From Variovorax sp. Root318D1 (GTDB lineage: Bacteria > Pseudomonadota > Gammaproteobacteria > Burkholderiales > Burkholderiaceae_C), in NCBI RefSeq assembly GCF_001424835.1, contig NZ_LMCQ01000003.1, positions 180,076 to 244,075 of the forward strand: a stretch of 64,000 nucleotides of DNA, written 5' to 3'. The notes below the pieces were generated by a model. That model was not told where the DNA came from. It ran no database searches and saw only the letters and a list, made by a program, of their open reading frames with translations. This document shows, one piece after another, positions 47,741 through 56,552 of this stretch. A program made the translations under genes and the position numbers. Numbering within the stretch: position 1 is the first letter of the stretch; every line of letters begins with the position of its first letter.

Positions 47741-48495
47741 CGCTGCGCCTCCTGGCCCGCGTAGCGCCGGTGCAATGCACGCACGTCGAAGCGTTCAGCG
47801 CCGGAGGCGGCGACTTCCTCGATCAGCCGCCCGCGTTCGATGAAGCCGATGCGATCGGCCACGTCGGCGGCGCTGAGCAGATCGTGCGTCACCATGAGCA
47901 CGGCCACGCCCTGAGCGCGCAGCAGTCCGAGGATGCGGCTGAACTCGGTGGTGGCCTGCGGGTCCAGCCCGGAGGTGGGCTCGTCGAGCAGCAGCGCCGG
48001 CACCTTGCGCGCGAGTGCCAGCGCAATCGCCACCTTCTGGCGCATGCCTTTCGAGAAACCCGACACGCGCCGCCCGTGCGCGGTGGCGTCCAGCCCGGCG
48101 GCGGCCAGTGCTTCGTCGATGGCCTGGGAGTCGGCGGGCTGGCCCGCGAGATGGAGCAGGTAGGCCACGTTCTCGCGCGCGCTCAGGTGCTCGTAGAGCG
48201 CCACGTTCTCGGGTATGTACGCCAGCTGGCGCCGTGCGGCTGTCGGGTCCGCCACGGGGTCGGTGCCGTTCACGCGCACGCGGCCGCTCGCGGGCTGCAC
48301 AAAGCCCAGGAAAAGGCTCAGCGTGGTGGTCTTGCCGGCGCCGTTGGCACCCAGCAGTGCATAGATTTCACCGGCTTGTACTGTGAGATCCAGCCCGTGC
48401 AGGATGGTGTGCGCACCGTAGCCGGCGACCACGCCATGGGCCGCCAGCGCAGGGCGGACCGCGGTGCGCGGCGGTGAAAAGTCGTTCATGGCCAT
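47737..48495 (-). CDS. ABC transporter ATP-binding protein
   Basis: 252-residue ATPase with Walker A LLGANGAGKTT, a variant signature SGFSKGMRQKVAIA and Walker B LLLDEPTSGLDP. This is the CcmA/DrrA-type ATPase that drives ABC-2 exporters. It is coupled to two DUF3526-type permeases downstream and lies 18 bp after the TonB receptor gene, which suggests all four act on one ligand or its product. Confidence 0.92.
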   Translation of the reverse strand: MAMNDFSPPRTAVRPALAAHGVVAGYGAHTILHGLDLTVQAGEIYALLGANGAGKTTTLSLFLGFVQPASGRVRVNGTDPVADPTAARRQLAYIPENVALYEHLSARENVAYLLHLAGQPADSQAIDEALAAAGLDATAHGRRVSGFSKGMRQKVAIALALARKVPALLLDEPTSGLDPQATTEFSRILGLLRAQGVAVLMVTHDLLSAADVADRIGFIERGRLIEEVAASGAERFDVRALHRRYAGQEAQR

Positions 48496-48513
48496 GATCT
48501 GTATTTCCTCGCG

Positions 48514-50691
48514 TTAGAACCGCGCCTGCAGGCCGACGGTGATGGTGCGTGCTGTTCCCGGCGTCACCCACACGCGGCTGTAGGAGCTCGCGTAATAGGT
48601 CTTGTCGAAAAGGTTGTCGACGTCCAGCGTCAGCCGCAACGTGGGATTGAGGCGCCAGTAGGCGACCAGCTTGGCCGTGGTGTAGCTGGGCAGGTCGAAC
48701 GCGGGCGTGCCGGCGTTGGCCTCGGCTTGCGTGCGGGCCTGGCCCAGACGCTTGCCCACGTAAGTGACGCCGCCGCCAATGCCGTAGCGCTGCCCATTGG
48801 CCAGCGCGTCCTCGTACACGGCAAGCACGCTGCCGTTGACCTTCGGCACGTTGAGCAGGCGTCCGCCGACCTCCAGGCTGTTGTCCTTCGCAATCTCCAC
48901 GTCGTTGAACACGAGGCTCGCGTTGACGCGCCAGTTCTTCGTGACCTGGCCGGCGAAGTCGAGTTCGAGGCCGCGGCTGCGAATTTCTCCCGCGGAGACT
49001 GAGTAGCCGGTGTTCACCGGATCGGAGGTCAGCACGTTGCGCTTGCGGATGTCGAACAGCGCGGCGGTAGCGCCAATGCGCTGGTCCGCACTCTCCCATT
49101 TGGTGCCCAACTCCAGCGCGCGGCCGGTCTCCGGCGCGAAGCTGTTGGCCGCAAAGTCCGAGCCGACGTTCGGGCGGAACGAGCGGCCGGCGTTTGCATA
49201 GAAAGTCCACTGCGGCGTCGGCAGCCAGCTCAGGCCGATGCGCGGCGAGGTGGAGGAAGGGTCCTGGTCGGCCGCGGTGTTCGTCCGGCGGTTCAGCAGC
49301 GACTGGCGGTAGTTGTCCACCCGCACACCGGCAACCAGCCGCCATTCGGGTGCGAGCTTGATCGCGTCCTGAACATAGAACGCGGTGCCGCGCTGCTGCT
49401 CCAGCGTATCGGTGTTCGCCGCCGGCGTGGGCTGGGCCTGGCCATAGACCGGGTTGTAGATGTTGATGGCGTACGGCCGCACGGCGCTCGGATTGGCGCG
49501 CAGCATCACCGAGTCCATCGTGAAGCGGAAGCTCTCCACGCCGAACAGCAACTCGTGCTCGATGCCGCCTGTCTGCACCTTGCCCTGGAGTTCGGCCTGC
49601 AAGGCTGTGTCGTGGGAGTCGAAGTCGCGGAAGCGCCGCTGACGCGTCAGGTTGCCGTTGGCCAGCAGCGCGTTCGCTTCGGTTGCAAAGCCGTTGATCG
49701 AGGTTTCACGATAAGACAGGCCCACACGGCTGCGCCAGTTGGCGTTCCATTCGTGCGAGAGAACGAACTGGTGCGTCTGGTTGTCGACGGTCACGTCGCC
49801 ATCTGCGGGTTCCCCCAGGAAACGGCTGCGCGGAATTGCGCCCAGCTGGTTGTTGACGGCCACCACGCCGCGGTCCAGCGGCGTCTTGTGGCGCAGCACC
49901 TCGCCCGCGTACTCCAGCACCGTGTCGCGGCCCAGCTTCCATGTGAAGGCCGGCGCAATCACCTGGCGCTTGGCGCTCACATGGTCGCGGAAGCTGTCTC
50001 GGTCTTCCACCGCGACGTTGAGACGATAGGCGAGGGTCTCCCCGATGGGGCCGGTACTGTCGAACGCGCCGCGCTTCAAGCCGTAGCTGCCGGCATACCC
50101 CTCGACCGAATGCGCCGCCTTCCAGAGCGGCCGCTTGGACACGATGTTGAGCGTGCCGCCCGGCTCGCTGCTGCCGTAGAGCGCTGCGGCCGTGCCCTTG
50201 AGAAATTCGATGCGCTCGACGCCTGCCAGATCTCGCGGGGCATTGAAGCCGCGATTCGACGAGAAGCCGTTCAGCAGCGTGGCCATGCCCGTGCTCTCGT
50301 TGCCGGGAAGGCCGCGGATCGCAATGTTGTCCCACAAGCCGCCGAAGTTGTTCTGGCGCGAAACGCCGCCCACGTAGTCGAGCACGTCGTCCAGCTTGGT
50401 GGCGCCCAAGTCGTCGATGGCCTGGCGCGTGACGATGCGTACCGACTGCGGCAGCTCGCGCAGCGGCAGCTCCGTCTTGGCCCCGGCGGCTTCTTCGGAG
50501 TGGTAAGCGCCGGACTCGGTGCGGCCGATGACCTCGATGGTCGACAGCTCGGCTGTCGCCGGGGGCTCGGTCACCGATTGGGCGAAGGCAGTTCCGGCGA
50601 AAAGGCTCGCCACTGCAAGGGCAGGGGGAAGCAGGCGAAAACCGGGAATCCGGCTTCCCGCGAAAGGGATGGAGGTGAAGTTGGAAATCAT
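48514..50691 (-). CDS. TonB-dependent siderophore-type receptor
   Basis: 725-residue outer-membrane receptor. A signal peptide (FRLLPPALAVASLFAGTAFA) is followed by the TonB box region ELSTIEVIGR. The plug domain (about 60-170) contains LPQSVRIVTRQAIDDLGA and GNESTGMATLLNGF, and a 22-strand barrel closes with GLQARF. The sequence is of the ferrichrome/FhuA siderophore-receptor type. I see no Fur box upstream. The ATG at 50691 is preferred over one 13 codons earlier (50730) because the signal peptide then has a normal N-terminus. It is first in the receptor-ATPase-permease-permease unit. Confidence 0.9.
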   Translation of the reverse strand: MISNFTSIPFAGSRIPGFRLLPPALAVASLFAGTAFAQSVTEPPATAELSTIEVIGRTESGAYHSEEAAGAKTELPLRELPQSVRIVTRQAIDDLGATKLDDVLDYVGGVSRQNNFGGLWDNIAIRGLPGNESTGMATLLNGFSSNRGFNAPRDLAGVERIEFLKGTAAALYGSSEPGGTLNIVSKRPLWKAAHSVEGYAGSYGLKRGAFDSTGPIGETLAYRLNVAVEDRDSFRDHVSAKRQVIAPAFTWKLGRDTVLEYAGEVLRHKTPLDRGVVAVNNQLGAIPRSRFLGEPADGDVTVDNQTHQFVLSHEWNANWRSRVGLSYRETSINGFATEANALLANGNLTRQRRFRDFDSHDTALQAELQGKVQTGGIEHELLFGVESFRFTMDSVMLRANPSAVRPYAINIYNPVYGQAQPTPAANTDTLEQQRGTAFYVQDAIKLAPEWRLVAGVRVDNYRQSLLNRRTNTAADQDPSSTSPRIGLSWLPTPQWTFYANAGRSFRPNVGSDFAANSFAPETGRALELGTKWESADQRIGATAALFDIRKRNVLTSDPVNTGYSVSAGEIRSRGLELDFAGQVTKNWRVNASLVFNDVEIAKDNSLEVGGRLLNVPKVNGSVLAVYEDALANGQRYGIGGGVTYVGKRLGQARTQAEANAGTPAFDLPSYTTAKLVAYWRLNPTLRLTLDVDNLFDKTYYASSYSRVWVTPGTARTITVGLQARF

Positions 50692-50838
50692 GAACGGCAC
50701 TCGACGAGAGACGGCCCGGCCGCACGACAAAGGCGCGGCAAGGCAGAAAGCGAAAAGAAACTGGTACGTACGCCGCCGGTTGCTTGTGAAGCACCGGTCA
50801 GCAGGACGAGCAGGAACGGTCCGCCTCAGCGGCGGACG

Positions 50839-51198
50839 TCAGGCGAGTACAGGGGGATCGCGCGAGGCGAAAGGCCAGCGTTCAGGATCGGGAACGAATG
50901 CGGCCGCGGGCCGCGTGGCCTGAGGTGCAGCCGGTTCGGTCCAGCTGGCCAGGTAGATCGGCGGTGCCCAGAGGGCGCCGGCCTGCTGCGCGAACGCCAC
51001 GCACCACGAGCACGGCGCCTGTGCTTCCGATTCGTGGCCGTCATCGCTGTCGCTGACGCCAGCATCCAGCGAGCGCCACTCCTGCGCAACTTCCGGCCCT
51101 GTCTGCAGCAGATGTTCTGCTTCGTGCAAGGGCATGCCGACGGCCGTGTTGAAGAACACGGCAAGCAGCAGGAGTCGAAGAAGAATGCGGCGCATCAT
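50839..51198 (-). CDS. Small exported protein, DUF2946-like
   Basis: 119-residue exported protein. MMRRILLRLLLLAVFFNTAVG is a signal peptide or anchor, followed by PLHEAEHLLQTG and a CxxC motif in APCSWCVAFAQQAG. The His and CxxC pattern resembles DUF2946 proteins, which often precede TonB-dependent metal or copper receptors. It lies 147 bp upstream of the TonB receptor on the same strand. The start is uncertain: ATGs at 51198 and 51195, or earlier in-frame starts up to 51231, none with a good ribosome binding site. Confidence 0.65.
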   Translation of the reverse strand: MMRRILLRLLLLAVFFNTAVGMPLHEAEHLLQTGPEVAQEWRSLDAGVSDSDDGHESEAQAPCSWCVAFAQQAGALWAPPIYLASWTEPAAPQATRPAAAFVPDPERWPFASRDPPVLA

Positions 51199-51242
51199 GA
51201 CAGCGAAGGCCGGAATCATACTGTCGGGCACCGACCGCCGGT

Positions 51243-51863
51243 TCAGCCTCGTGCGGCGTGCGGCCTTTTGAATGCGCTTCGCGCTTGTTGCGCCTTCGAC
51301 CGGATCACGCAGCCTTGCGCATGGTCGTTGATGAGGCCCATGGCCTGCATGAAGGCGTAAACAGTGGTCGGCCCGACGAACTTCCAGCCGAGCTTCTTCA
51401 GTGTCTTGGACAGGGAAATGGACGCCTCGGAGGTCGAAGCGGTCTGAGGCTCACCGAGCTGTCCGGCATCTGGCTCGTGGCGCCAGAAGAATGAAGCCAG
51501 CGAGCCGTGGAGGGCGACCAGCTCCTGGGCCCTTGCGGCGTTGTGGATCACCGCCTCGATCTTGCCGCGGTGGCGCACGATGCCTGGGTCCTGCAGCAGG
51601 CGTTCGACGTCTCGCGCGGTGAAGCGGGCGATCTGGTCGAAGTCGAAACTGTGGAACGCCGCGCGAAAGTTCTCCCGCTTGGCCAATATGGTGCGCCAGC
51701 TCAGGCCGGACTGGAAACCTTCCAGGCAGATCTTCTCGAACAAGCGGTGATCGTCTTTCACCGGGAAGCCCCATTCCGTGTCGTGATAAGCCAGGAATTC
51801 AGGAGCGGTTGCGCACCAGCGGCAGCGGGGGTGGCCGTCGGGACCGTCGATCAATGCATTCAT
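51243..51863 (-). CDS. tag: DNA-3-methyladenine glycosylase I
   Basis: 206-residue base-excision glycosylase removing 3-methyladenine. The typical beginning PRCRWC...YHDTEWGFPV is followed by the catalytic-site segment FEKICLEGFQSGLSW, then GIVRHRGKIEAVIHNA. The C-terminal GLINDHAQGC supplies the zinc-binding His/Cys. It is divergent from the RNA ligase-like gene with a 75-bp gap. Confidence 0.94.
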   Translation of the reverse strand: MNALIDGPDGHPRCRWCATAPEFLAYHDTEWGFPVKDDHRLFEKICLEGFQSGLSWRTILAKRENFRAAFHSFDFDQIARFTARDVERLLQDPGIVRHRGKIEAVIHNAARAQELVALHGSLASFFWRHEPDAGQLGEPQTASTSEASISLSKTLKKLGWKFVGPTTVYAFMQAMGLINDHAQGCVIRSKAQQARSAFKRPHAARG

Positions 51864-51938
51864 GTGTTGTTGTGGCCGGGTGCTCTCCGCGCCGTTTCGA
51901 AGGCAGCTATCCTATTTGCAGGAGGTGCAGATTTGCAA

Positions 51939-52544
51939 ATGACCGGCCCGCCGCCGCCGCCGCGCCAGACCCCTGGCATTGCGCTGCCCAGGGAGCACTT
52001 GGCCCACTCGGTCTTTTTCGCGATCTTTCCGCGGCCGGGCGATGCCGAGCGCATCGCCGCGCAGAGTGCGCGCCTCGGCGAGCGGCATGCGCTGAAGGGA
52101 AAGATGACCGAGCTGCATCGCCTGCACGTCACCCTGCATCATTTCGGCAGGTTTGCCGCTGTGCCTGCCGAGCTGTTGCAAGCAGCCCTCGGCGCGGCTG
52201 CCACTGTGGCGCCCCCGTCATTCGACGTCGTGTTCGACGAGGCGTTGCGTTTCGAGAAGAGCAAGGCTTTCGTGCTGTGCGGCAGTGAGGGCACGGCCGC
52301 GCTGGCGGCGTTCAGGCAGCGATTGAGCGAGGCACTGGCGAAGGCAGGGTTCGCGTGCGAGCCGTCCTTCACGCCTCACATGACCCTTGCTTACACCAGC
52401 AGCAAGATCGAGGCGCATCCCATCGAGCCGATCCGGTGGACCGCCGATTCAGTCGCACTGGTCGACAGCCACGTGGGCAAGCGTGTCTATGAGGTATTGG
52501 GACGGTGGCCGGCTGCACCGGAACCTTCCACGACGCTCGTCTGA
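51939..52544 (+). CDS. 2'-5' RNA ligase / cyclic phosphodiesterase family protein (ThpR-like)
   Basis: 201-residue 2H phosphoesterase. The two catalytic HxT motifs are HVTL (63-66) and HMTL (147-150) with about 80 residues between them, as in ThpR/LigT, which opens 2',3'-cyclic phosphates and can join 2'-5' RNA ends. The N-terminal 12 residues are Pro-rich. The ATG at 51939 is given, but a TTG two codons earlier (51933) is better spaced (7 nt) from the strong AGGAGG at 51920-51925 and may be the true start. Confidence 0.88.
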   Translation: MTGPPPPPRQTPGIALPREHLAHSVFFAIFPRPGDAERIAAQSARLGERHALKGKMTELHRLHVTLHHFGRFAAVPAELLQAALGAAATVAPPSFDVVFDEALRFEKSKAFVLCGSEGTAALAAFRQRLSEALAKAGFACEPSFTPHMTLAYTSSKIEAHPIEPIRWTADSVALVDSHVGKRVYEVLGRWPAAPEPSTTLV

Positions 52545-52656
52545 TCGCCTTCCGCAAACTGAGGGCGGGCGAACTGTTGCGTATCGGGCGTACGCGATCT
52601 GTATCTGTTCTTCGGAACTCGGCTCGCGACAATGAGGTTTCATCAATGGAAGCCAA

Positions 52657-53139
52657 ATGACAGCGCAAACCAGAGACCAGATTGCAGACCGGATCGCCGC
52701 CGAGCTGGGCCATAGCTTCGAGGGCGAGCTTGTCGCCGGCGGCCACTACGCGCCCGTCGTGCGCGACGGGAACACGCTTTACACCAGCGGCCAGGTGCCA
52801 CGCGTGGGCACCACGGTGGTCGTGACCGGCCGCGTGGGCGAGCAGGTGTCGCTCGAGAAGGCCCGCGAAGGCGCCCAGATCTGCGCCTTGCGCTGCCTGA
52901 CCCTGCTCCGGCGCGAGCTCGGTTCGCTCGACGGCGTTGAAAAGCTGCTGCGCGTGGGCGTCTTCGTGCAATGCACAGCCGATTTCACGCAGCAAAGCGA
53001 AGTGGCCGATGCGGCATCCGACCTGCTGCACCGCGTATTCGGCGATGCGGGCGTGCATGTGCGCACCGCGGTCGGCGTCTATGCATTGCCCAAGAATGCG
53101 AGCGTCGAACTCGAGATGACGGCGACTGCCAGGTCCTAG
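52657..53139 (+). CDS. RidA family protein
   Basis: 160-residue YjgF/YER057c/UK114-type protein. The pattern HYAPVVRDGNTLYTSGQVPRV, the central EGAQICALRCL and GVFVQCTADFTQQ, and HVRTAVGVYALP near the end match the larger RidA subfamily. The conserved Arg of enamine/imine deaminases is at VRTAVG. It likely hydrolyses reactive enamines or a related compound. Its TAG stop overlaps the stop of the convergent DUF72 gene (CTAG at 53136-53139), leaving no room for a terminator. Confidence 0.9.
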   Translation: MTAQTRDQIADRIAAELGHSFEGELVAGGHYAPVVRDGNTLYTSGQVPRVGTTVVVTGRVGEQVSLEKAREGAQICALRCLTLLRRELGSLDGVEKLLRVGVFVQCTADFTQQSEVADAASDLLHRVFGDAGVHVRTAVGVYALPKNASVELEMTATARS

Positions 53140-54224
53140 CGTTTCGGCAGCTCGACGATGTCCCGAGCCAGCGAGGCGATCGTCAGCGGCGCGCAGCCTT
53201 CGGCGTTGTTGCTCACGGTGACGTAGGCGTGCTGGCCCGCACGGGTGGTTCCGGAAATCACCTTGGCCAGCGCCGCGCGTGTCTCGGGGTCGGGATCGAC
53301 GATCTTGTCGAACGGGCCATACAGCTTTTCCGCATCCTCATAGCCGAAGCGGCCATGGCGGCGATGCAGGTTCCAGCGGCACACCAGCGGCCCGGGCCAG
53401 AGCGCGCGCAGCATCGGCAGCTGGTCTTCGATGGGCGGCATCTTGGCGTGCAGGCCCATGCAGAAGGTGGCGCCCACGCTGCGCAGCATGTCGGCGAAGG
53501 CGGGGCAGAGCAATTGCGGGTCGCGCACTTCGACCGCAATCACGGCGTCGGGTGCGACCGGCTTCAGACCGGGCAGCGCTTCGAGCATCTCGCCGATGCG
53601 CGCCAAGAGGGCGGGCTGGTCGGCCAGCAGTTGCGACGGAATCGGGCTCAGCTGGAACACTAGCGCGCCGATGCGGTGGGCAAGGCCTTCGAGCGCGGGC
53701 TGCACGAACTCCTGGATGGCGATGTCGCTGTTCAGGAACACCGGGTTCACCTGTGTGCCGCGGCCGCTTTCGTCGCGCACGGTGGCGTCGGTCACCAGGC
53801 TCGGCGCCTTCACCATGAAGCGGAAGTCGTCCGGCACCATCGCCGCATAGCGTGCGTACTGGCTCGCCGTGAGGGCGCGATAGAAGTTGCGGTCCAGGCT
53901 CACGGTGCGAAAAAGCGGGTGCCGCGCCAATGCGGCGAGCCCGTTCTTCGAGAGTGCGGTTTCGGCGTAGTCGCCGTCCCAGACGAGATTGGCCCAGCCG
54001 GGATAGCTCCATGAAGAGGTGCCGAGCCGAAGCAGGGGAGGGAGCGTTTCGGCCAGTTCGACCAGTGCCGGATCGACCGGTGCAGCGGCCACGGTGCTTC
54101 CGCGTGTTTTCTTGCGGGCCGGCACCTCGGCGGAAGGCGCCACCTCAAGAGGCGGCGGCGAGGGCGCGGGCGCCTCGGGTGGGCGCGGGAGATCGGGAAA
54201 GAGGGAGTCCTGCAGTTCAGCCAT
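53136..54224 (-). CDS. DUF72 domain protein
   Basis: 362-residue protein. The first 65 residues are Pro/Ala-rich and likely disordered. The DUF72 TIM-barrel-like domain then runs from LRLGTSSWSYPGW (about 67) to the C-terminus, with the family marks SLDRNFYRALT, FRFMVKAPSLVT and RWNLHRRHG. The function of DUF72 (YecE) is unknown. It is divergent from the sensor kinase gene with a 62-bp gap and convergent, with overlapping stops, with the RidA gene. Confidence 0.87.
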   Translation of the reverse strand: MAELQDSLFPDLPRPPEAPAPSPPPLEVAPSAEVPARKKTRGSTVAAAPVDPALVELAETLPPLLRLGTSSWSYPGWANLVWDGDYAETALSKNGLAALARHPLFRTVSLDRNFYRALTASQYARYAAMVPDDFRFMVKAPSLVTDATVRDESGRGTQVNPVFLNSDIAIQEFVQPALEGLAHRIGALVFQLSPIPSQLLADQPALLARIGEMLEALPGLKPVAPDAVIAVEVRDPQLLCPAFADMLRSVGATFCMGLHAKMPPIEDQLPMLRALWPGPLVCRWNLHRRHGRFGYEDAEKLYGPFDKIVDPDPETRAALAKVISGTTRAGQHAYVTVSNNAEGCAPLTIASLARDIVELPKR

Positions 54225-54286
54225 GTCTGGGGCCGCATTCTCGGCCCACATGGGCCGGGCTCGCAGCGAGAGGCACAATCCGCGCC

Positions 54287-55780
54287 ATGAAACAGTGGTT
54301 GCGTGCGCAGGGTGGCTGGTGGCTGGCATGGCTCGCCTTGACGGGCGTGGGTGCCGTCTGGCTCGCGCGCGCAGAACTTGCGCAGATGCAGCAGGACTTC
54401 GGCTCCGACGTGCGCATCGCTCACCGCATCCTGAGCCAGCAGGTGGTGCAGTACGACGCGGTGCTGGCCACGGTCGCGCTGCTGGAGCCTGGCACCCGCG
54501 CCGACCGTCCGGAGCAGCGCCTGCCGTCGGTCTATCCCTCGATCCTGCGCGTGCAGCGGCGCGAAGGAGACGAACCCTGGCCGGACGAAAAGCAGGCCAA
54601 CGCATTGGCCGCGGCGGAAGCGCGTTCGCGCAGCGAGCGCCGGGCCGAACTGGCGGCGCCCGATCTTGCGCGCGGCCGTTATCAGCTCGTGATGGGCGCC
54701 ACGCCTTTCAGCTACGCGCTGGAGATCGACCTGGCTGGCTCGGTGCCGTGGCGCGACTGGCCCATGGACCCTCGGCGCAGCCCGGTACGGCTGAGCTTGC
54801 AGCGTGACGGCCAACAACTGGTGCTGCAGCCTGGCCAGCCAGGAGACGGCAGTGGCTGGCGCTTCGATCTCACCAAGGCACTGGCCTCGCCGAGCCAGCC
54901 CTTTGAACTGGTCGCCGTGCGCCACGTGGGCTGGGGCGAACTGCCTTGGCGCAGCATGGCCGGCTGGGCTGCGGCGGTGGGCTTGCTGCTGGCGGGACTC
55001 TGGGCCGCGCAGCGGCAGCGCATTGCGCGCCGCCGGGCCGAAGAGCTGCTGCGGCTCGGCCAGGTGGCTCGGCTCAACGCGCTGGGCGAACTCTCGGCCG
55101 GCCTCGCGCATGAACTGAACCAGCCGCTCACCGCGGTGCTTGCCAACGCACAGGCCGCGCGCCGCTTGCTGGACGACGATCCGCCAGACCTGGCCACGGC
55201 ACGCGATGCCATGGGGCAGGCTGTCGAGCAGGCGCGCCGGGCGGCTGGCGTGGTCGGCCGGCTGCGCCGCGTCATCGAGCGGCCCGAGGCCGAGGGCGAG
55301 GTGCGCCCCCTCGTGCTCCAGGAACTGGTTCGCAGCGCCATGCACTTGCTGGCACCCGAGTTCGCCAAGCGCTCGGTCTCGGCGCAGTTCGATGCCGCCG
55401 CTCAGGCGCCTGTGCGGGTGCAAGCCGATGCGGTGGCGCTCGAGCAGATCGTGCACAACCTGCTGATGAATGCCTTGCAGGCGCTGGAACTCGTGCCAGC
55501 CCCGGATCGGCGGCTGGCGGTCTCGGTCGGCCGCAACGGTCAGGAGGGCGTGCTGACCGTCACGGACAACGGCCGCGGCATCTCGCCGGAAGCTTTTCCA
55601 CGCCTTTTCGAACCCTTCTTCAGTACGCGCGAGGGCGGCCTGGGCCTTGGCCTCAGCCTGAGCGAAACGCTGGCGAGCGGCATGGGCGGCAGCCTGAGCG
55701 CTGCCAACGTACCGCCGCATGGCGCGCGCTTCACGCTCGCGCTGCCCCTGGTGGCCCGACCGGCGGAGCATGCGGCATGA
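54287..55780 (+). CDS. Sensor histidine kinase with periplasmic sensor domain
   Basis: 497-residue membrane kinase. TM1 is at about 11-27 (WWLAWLALTGVGAVWLA), a 195-residue periplasmic sensor domain of no recognised family covers about 28-222, and TM2 is at 224-241. HisKA has phospho-acceptor H275 in GLAHELNQPLTAVLANAQ, the DctB/FixL-type variant. The ATPase domain has NLLMNAL (N box), TDNGRGI (G1) and EGGLGLGLSLSE (G2). The stop overlaps the regulator start (ATGA), so the pair is co-translated. A secreted HbpS-like gene follows the regulator and may supply the signal. Confidence 0.92.
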   Translation: MKQWLRAQGGWWLAWLALTGVGAVWLARAELAQMQQDFGSDVRIAHRILSQQVVQYDAVLATVALLEPGTRADRPEQRLPSVYPSILRVQRREGDEPWPDEKQANALAAAEARSRSERRAELAAPDLARGRYQLVMGATPFSYALEIDLAGSVPWRDWPMDPRRSPVRLSLQRDGQQLVLQPGQPGDGSGWRFDLTKALASPSQPFELVAVRHVGWGELPWRSMAGWAAAVGLLLAGLWAAQRQRIARRRAEELLRLGQVARLNALGELSAGLAHELNQPLTAVLANAQAARRLLDDDPPDLATARDAMGQAVEQARRAAGVVGRLRRVIERPEAEGEVRPLVLQELVRSAMHLLAPEFAKRSVSAQFDAAAQAPVRVQADAVALEQIVHNLLMNALQALELVPAPDRRLAVSVGRNGQEGVLTVTDNGRGISPEAFPRLFEPFFSTREGGLGLGLSLSETLASGMGGSLSAANVPPHGARFTLALPLVARPAEHAA

Positions 55781-56415
55781 ACGCTCCGGCCCCTCATGAA
55801 CCGCAGTCGCCGCTGATTCACCTGATCGACGACGACCAGGCGGTGCGCGAGAGTCTCTCGCTGCTGATCGGCACGGTCGGCCTGCGGGTGCAGGGCTGGG
55901 CCGATCCGCAAGCCTTCATCGACGGCTTCGACCGCGTGAGTGTCGGCGCCATCGTGCTCGACGTGCGCATGCCCGGCATCAGCGGGCTCACGGTGCTCGA
56001 CCGACTGGTGGCGCAAGGCGTCGACCAGCCGGTGATCATGCTGACCGGCCACGGCACGGTCGAGATGTGCCGCCGCGCCTTCAAGGCCGGCGCGGCCGAG
56101 TTTCTCGAGAAGCCGGTGGACGACGAGCAGCTGCTCGAGGCGCTGCAGCAGGCCGTGCGCCAGCACGTGCGTTCGCGCGAGCGCTCGCAGGCCGACAACG
56201 CCGCACGCGAGCGGTTCGCGCAACTGTCGGAGCGCGAGAGAGAAGTGCTGGCCTTCATCGTGCAGGGCCTCACAAACAAGGAGATTGCGCGCACGCTCGC
56301 GCTCTCGCCGCGCACGGTGGAAACGCACCGCGCCAACCTGTTCGCCAAGCTCGACTGCGACTCGCTCGCGCAGCTGATCCGGGGCTACGCCGTGCTGGTG
56401 GCCGGGGACTCGTGA
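55777..56415 (+). CDS. FixJ-family response regulator
   Basis: 212-residue two-component regulator. The receiver has D19/D20 in LIDDDQAVRE and phospho-acceptor D62 in IVLDVRMPGISG, with Lys in FLEKPVDDEQL. A linker follows, and the LuxR/FixJ helix-turn-helix spans about 150-195 (LSEREREVLAFIVQGLTNKEIARTLALSPRTVE). It would be phosphorylated by the overlapping kinase. A palindrome just after the stop codon contains a FixJ-like recognition core, suggesting that the next gene is its target. Confidence 0.93.
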   Translation: MNAPAPHEPQSPLIHLIDDDQAVRESLSLLIGTVGLRVQGWADPQAFIDGFDRVSVGAIVLDVRMPGISGLTVLDRLVAQGVDQPVIMLTGHGTVEMCRRAFKAGAAEFLEKPVDDEQLLEALQQAVRQHVRSRERSQADNAARERFAQLSEREREVLAFIVQGLTNKEIARTLALSPRTVETHRANLFAKLDCDSLAQLIRGYAVLVAGDS

Positions 56416-56417
56416 AA

Positions 56418-56449
56418 CCCGGCGCTCCGTAGTTCTACGGAGCGCCGGG
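56418..56449. promoter_or_regulatory. 15-bp perfect inverted repeat with FixJ-like operator core
   Basis: Perfect arms of 15 bp (56418-56432 and 56435-56449) flank a TT centre. The middle reads TCCGTAGTTCTACGGA, close to the CGTAGTT-type core known for FixJ binding sites (from memory). It begins 3 bp after the regulator's stop and 104 bp before the HbpS-like gene. A possible -10, TACAGT (56487-56492), would put the repeat centre near -65, similar to FixJ sites. There is no T-run, so a terminator role is less likely. Confidence 0.65.
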
Positions 56450-56552
56450 CGTAGCCGTACGAATGGCCTGGGCGGCCGGTGTTTTCTACAGTCGTGCAGC
56501 CGCCGGCAACTCGCTGGCGCAATCACCTCGCATCCACTGGAGAAACTAAAAA

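Noticed and set aside
44952..47780. A single 942-residue minus-strand protein spanning both ABC permeases
   Set aside because: Only its C-terminal 454 residues look like a membrane protein. The first half is an Arg/Ala-rich shadow of the other permease gene, which is clearly coding in a different frame.
56418..56449. The 15-bp inverted repeat read as an intrinsic terminator of the regulator gene
   Set aside because: There is no T-run on either strand, the loop is only 2 nt, and the core resembles a FixJ operator, so a DNA-binding role was preferred.
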